NCBI GenBank assembly: GCA_036376245.1
Contig: DASVAS010000063.1
Location: 49,597 to 113,596 of the forward strand
Reading direction: 5' to 3'
DNA from: DATARR01 sp036376245
Lineage (GTDB): Bacteria; Acidobacteriota; Thermoanaerobaculia; Multivoradales; UBA5704
DNA: 64,000 bases
Position 1 is the stretch's first letter, and each line of letters opens with the position of its first letter. Below, piece after piece: positions 63,945-64,000 of this stretch. A model generated the notes under the pieces. It was not told where the DNA came from. It made no database searches and saw nothing but the letters and a program-made list of their open reading frames with translations. The position numbers and the translations under genes are program-made.

Positions 63945-63967
63945 AGACCTCACCCGAAGTGAGGTCT
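63945..63967. terminator. Hairpin downstream of the TIR-NACHT gene
   Basis: AGACCTCAC-CCGAA-GTGAGGTCT forms a perfect 9-bp stem 55 bases after the stop. No T-run follows, so termination is uncertain. A smaller CCCGT-AGG-ACGGG hairpin lies at 63903-63915. The rest of 63890-64000 shows no gene. Confidence 0.45.
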
Positions 63968-64000
63968 GCGCCCGTGGCGAGTTGATGTAAAAAGGCGACC

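Noticed and set aside
63945..63967. att site or IS end at the edge of the defence island
   Set aside because: It is a simple hairpin with no matching direct repeat, integrase or tRNA in the window.

Overview
The window is high-GC bacterial DNA. Its gene content points to Acidobacteriota, perhaps a Thermoanaerobaculia/Holophagae-like lineage. The pointers are many membrane Ser/Thr kinases fused to TolB-type propellers or TPRs, a protein carrying the TonB-receptor sequence DRINVGGNESGQQS plus a carboxypeptidase-regulatory domain, many ECF sigma/anti-sigma pairs and exported S8/S9 peptidases. The taxonomic call is inference. No rRNA, tRNA, IS element or CRISPR array was seen.

Layout. 1-2930: end of a secreted subtilase with a cystine-knot-like tail, then a PadR-controlled pair with a clear promoter/operator. 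3039-9871: a kinase-TPR protein facing two overlapping genes for large exported proteins. 9922-17167: a minus-strand c-di-GMP operon (HD-GYP regulator, then a PilZ/hydrolase/methyltransferase fusion, then a hybrid histidine kinase), followed by a 21-bp palindromic tandem array. 17314-20437: small membrane/HEAT proteins, a HEAT-lipase and a Uma2 nuclease. 20414-35873: a long, mostly minus-strand block that holds the most interesting content (below), interrupted by a HigBA-like toxin-antitoxin pair. 35947-42742: lipid genes (acyl-CoA synthetase, ACP-FAAL-PlsC fusion, flavoprotein) and an RMD1-type protein. 43000-53011: ECF sigma, membrane anti-sigma-like protein, twin tiny Cys-Cys/Pro-rich peptides, exported TPR-CHAT protease and two exported hydrolases/peptidases. 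53128-54401: second ECF sigma/anti-sigma pair and a GNAT. 54541-63889: defence island with HsdS/HsdM (no HsdR seen), a HEAGH membrane protein, an ATPase_2/DUF234 protein and an AT-richer TIR-NACHT-pentapeptide-WD40 protein.

The main candidate for an undescribed system is a RiPP (lanthipeptide-like) locus at 22280-34443. Two small genes share an N-terminal leader (MSF-Q/K-SRDL), a C-terminal amphipathic tail and the same hairpin-RBS layout, but carry different Cys-rich middles: CGQATR twice, versus repeated CxxC-[ST]-x-[ST]. Each lies directly downstream of its own paralogous tandem-kinase/propeller gene. One is followed by a HopA1-like putative lyase and by an RRE-kinase-LanC protein with an intact Cys/Cys-Cys zinc site. 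Lyase and kinase-cyclase are thus split, unlike class III/IV synthetases. A second candidate is the peptide pair ending in CCTSPPSTDPPPPKG, which differs only by synonymous changes in its last 15 codons and sits just upstream of an exported caspase-like CHAT protein.

Other structure: three intergenic inverted repeats built from AAGGACACC-type units (one with a perfect 34-bp stem), and frequent TTG starts in TTGA stop-start overlaps.
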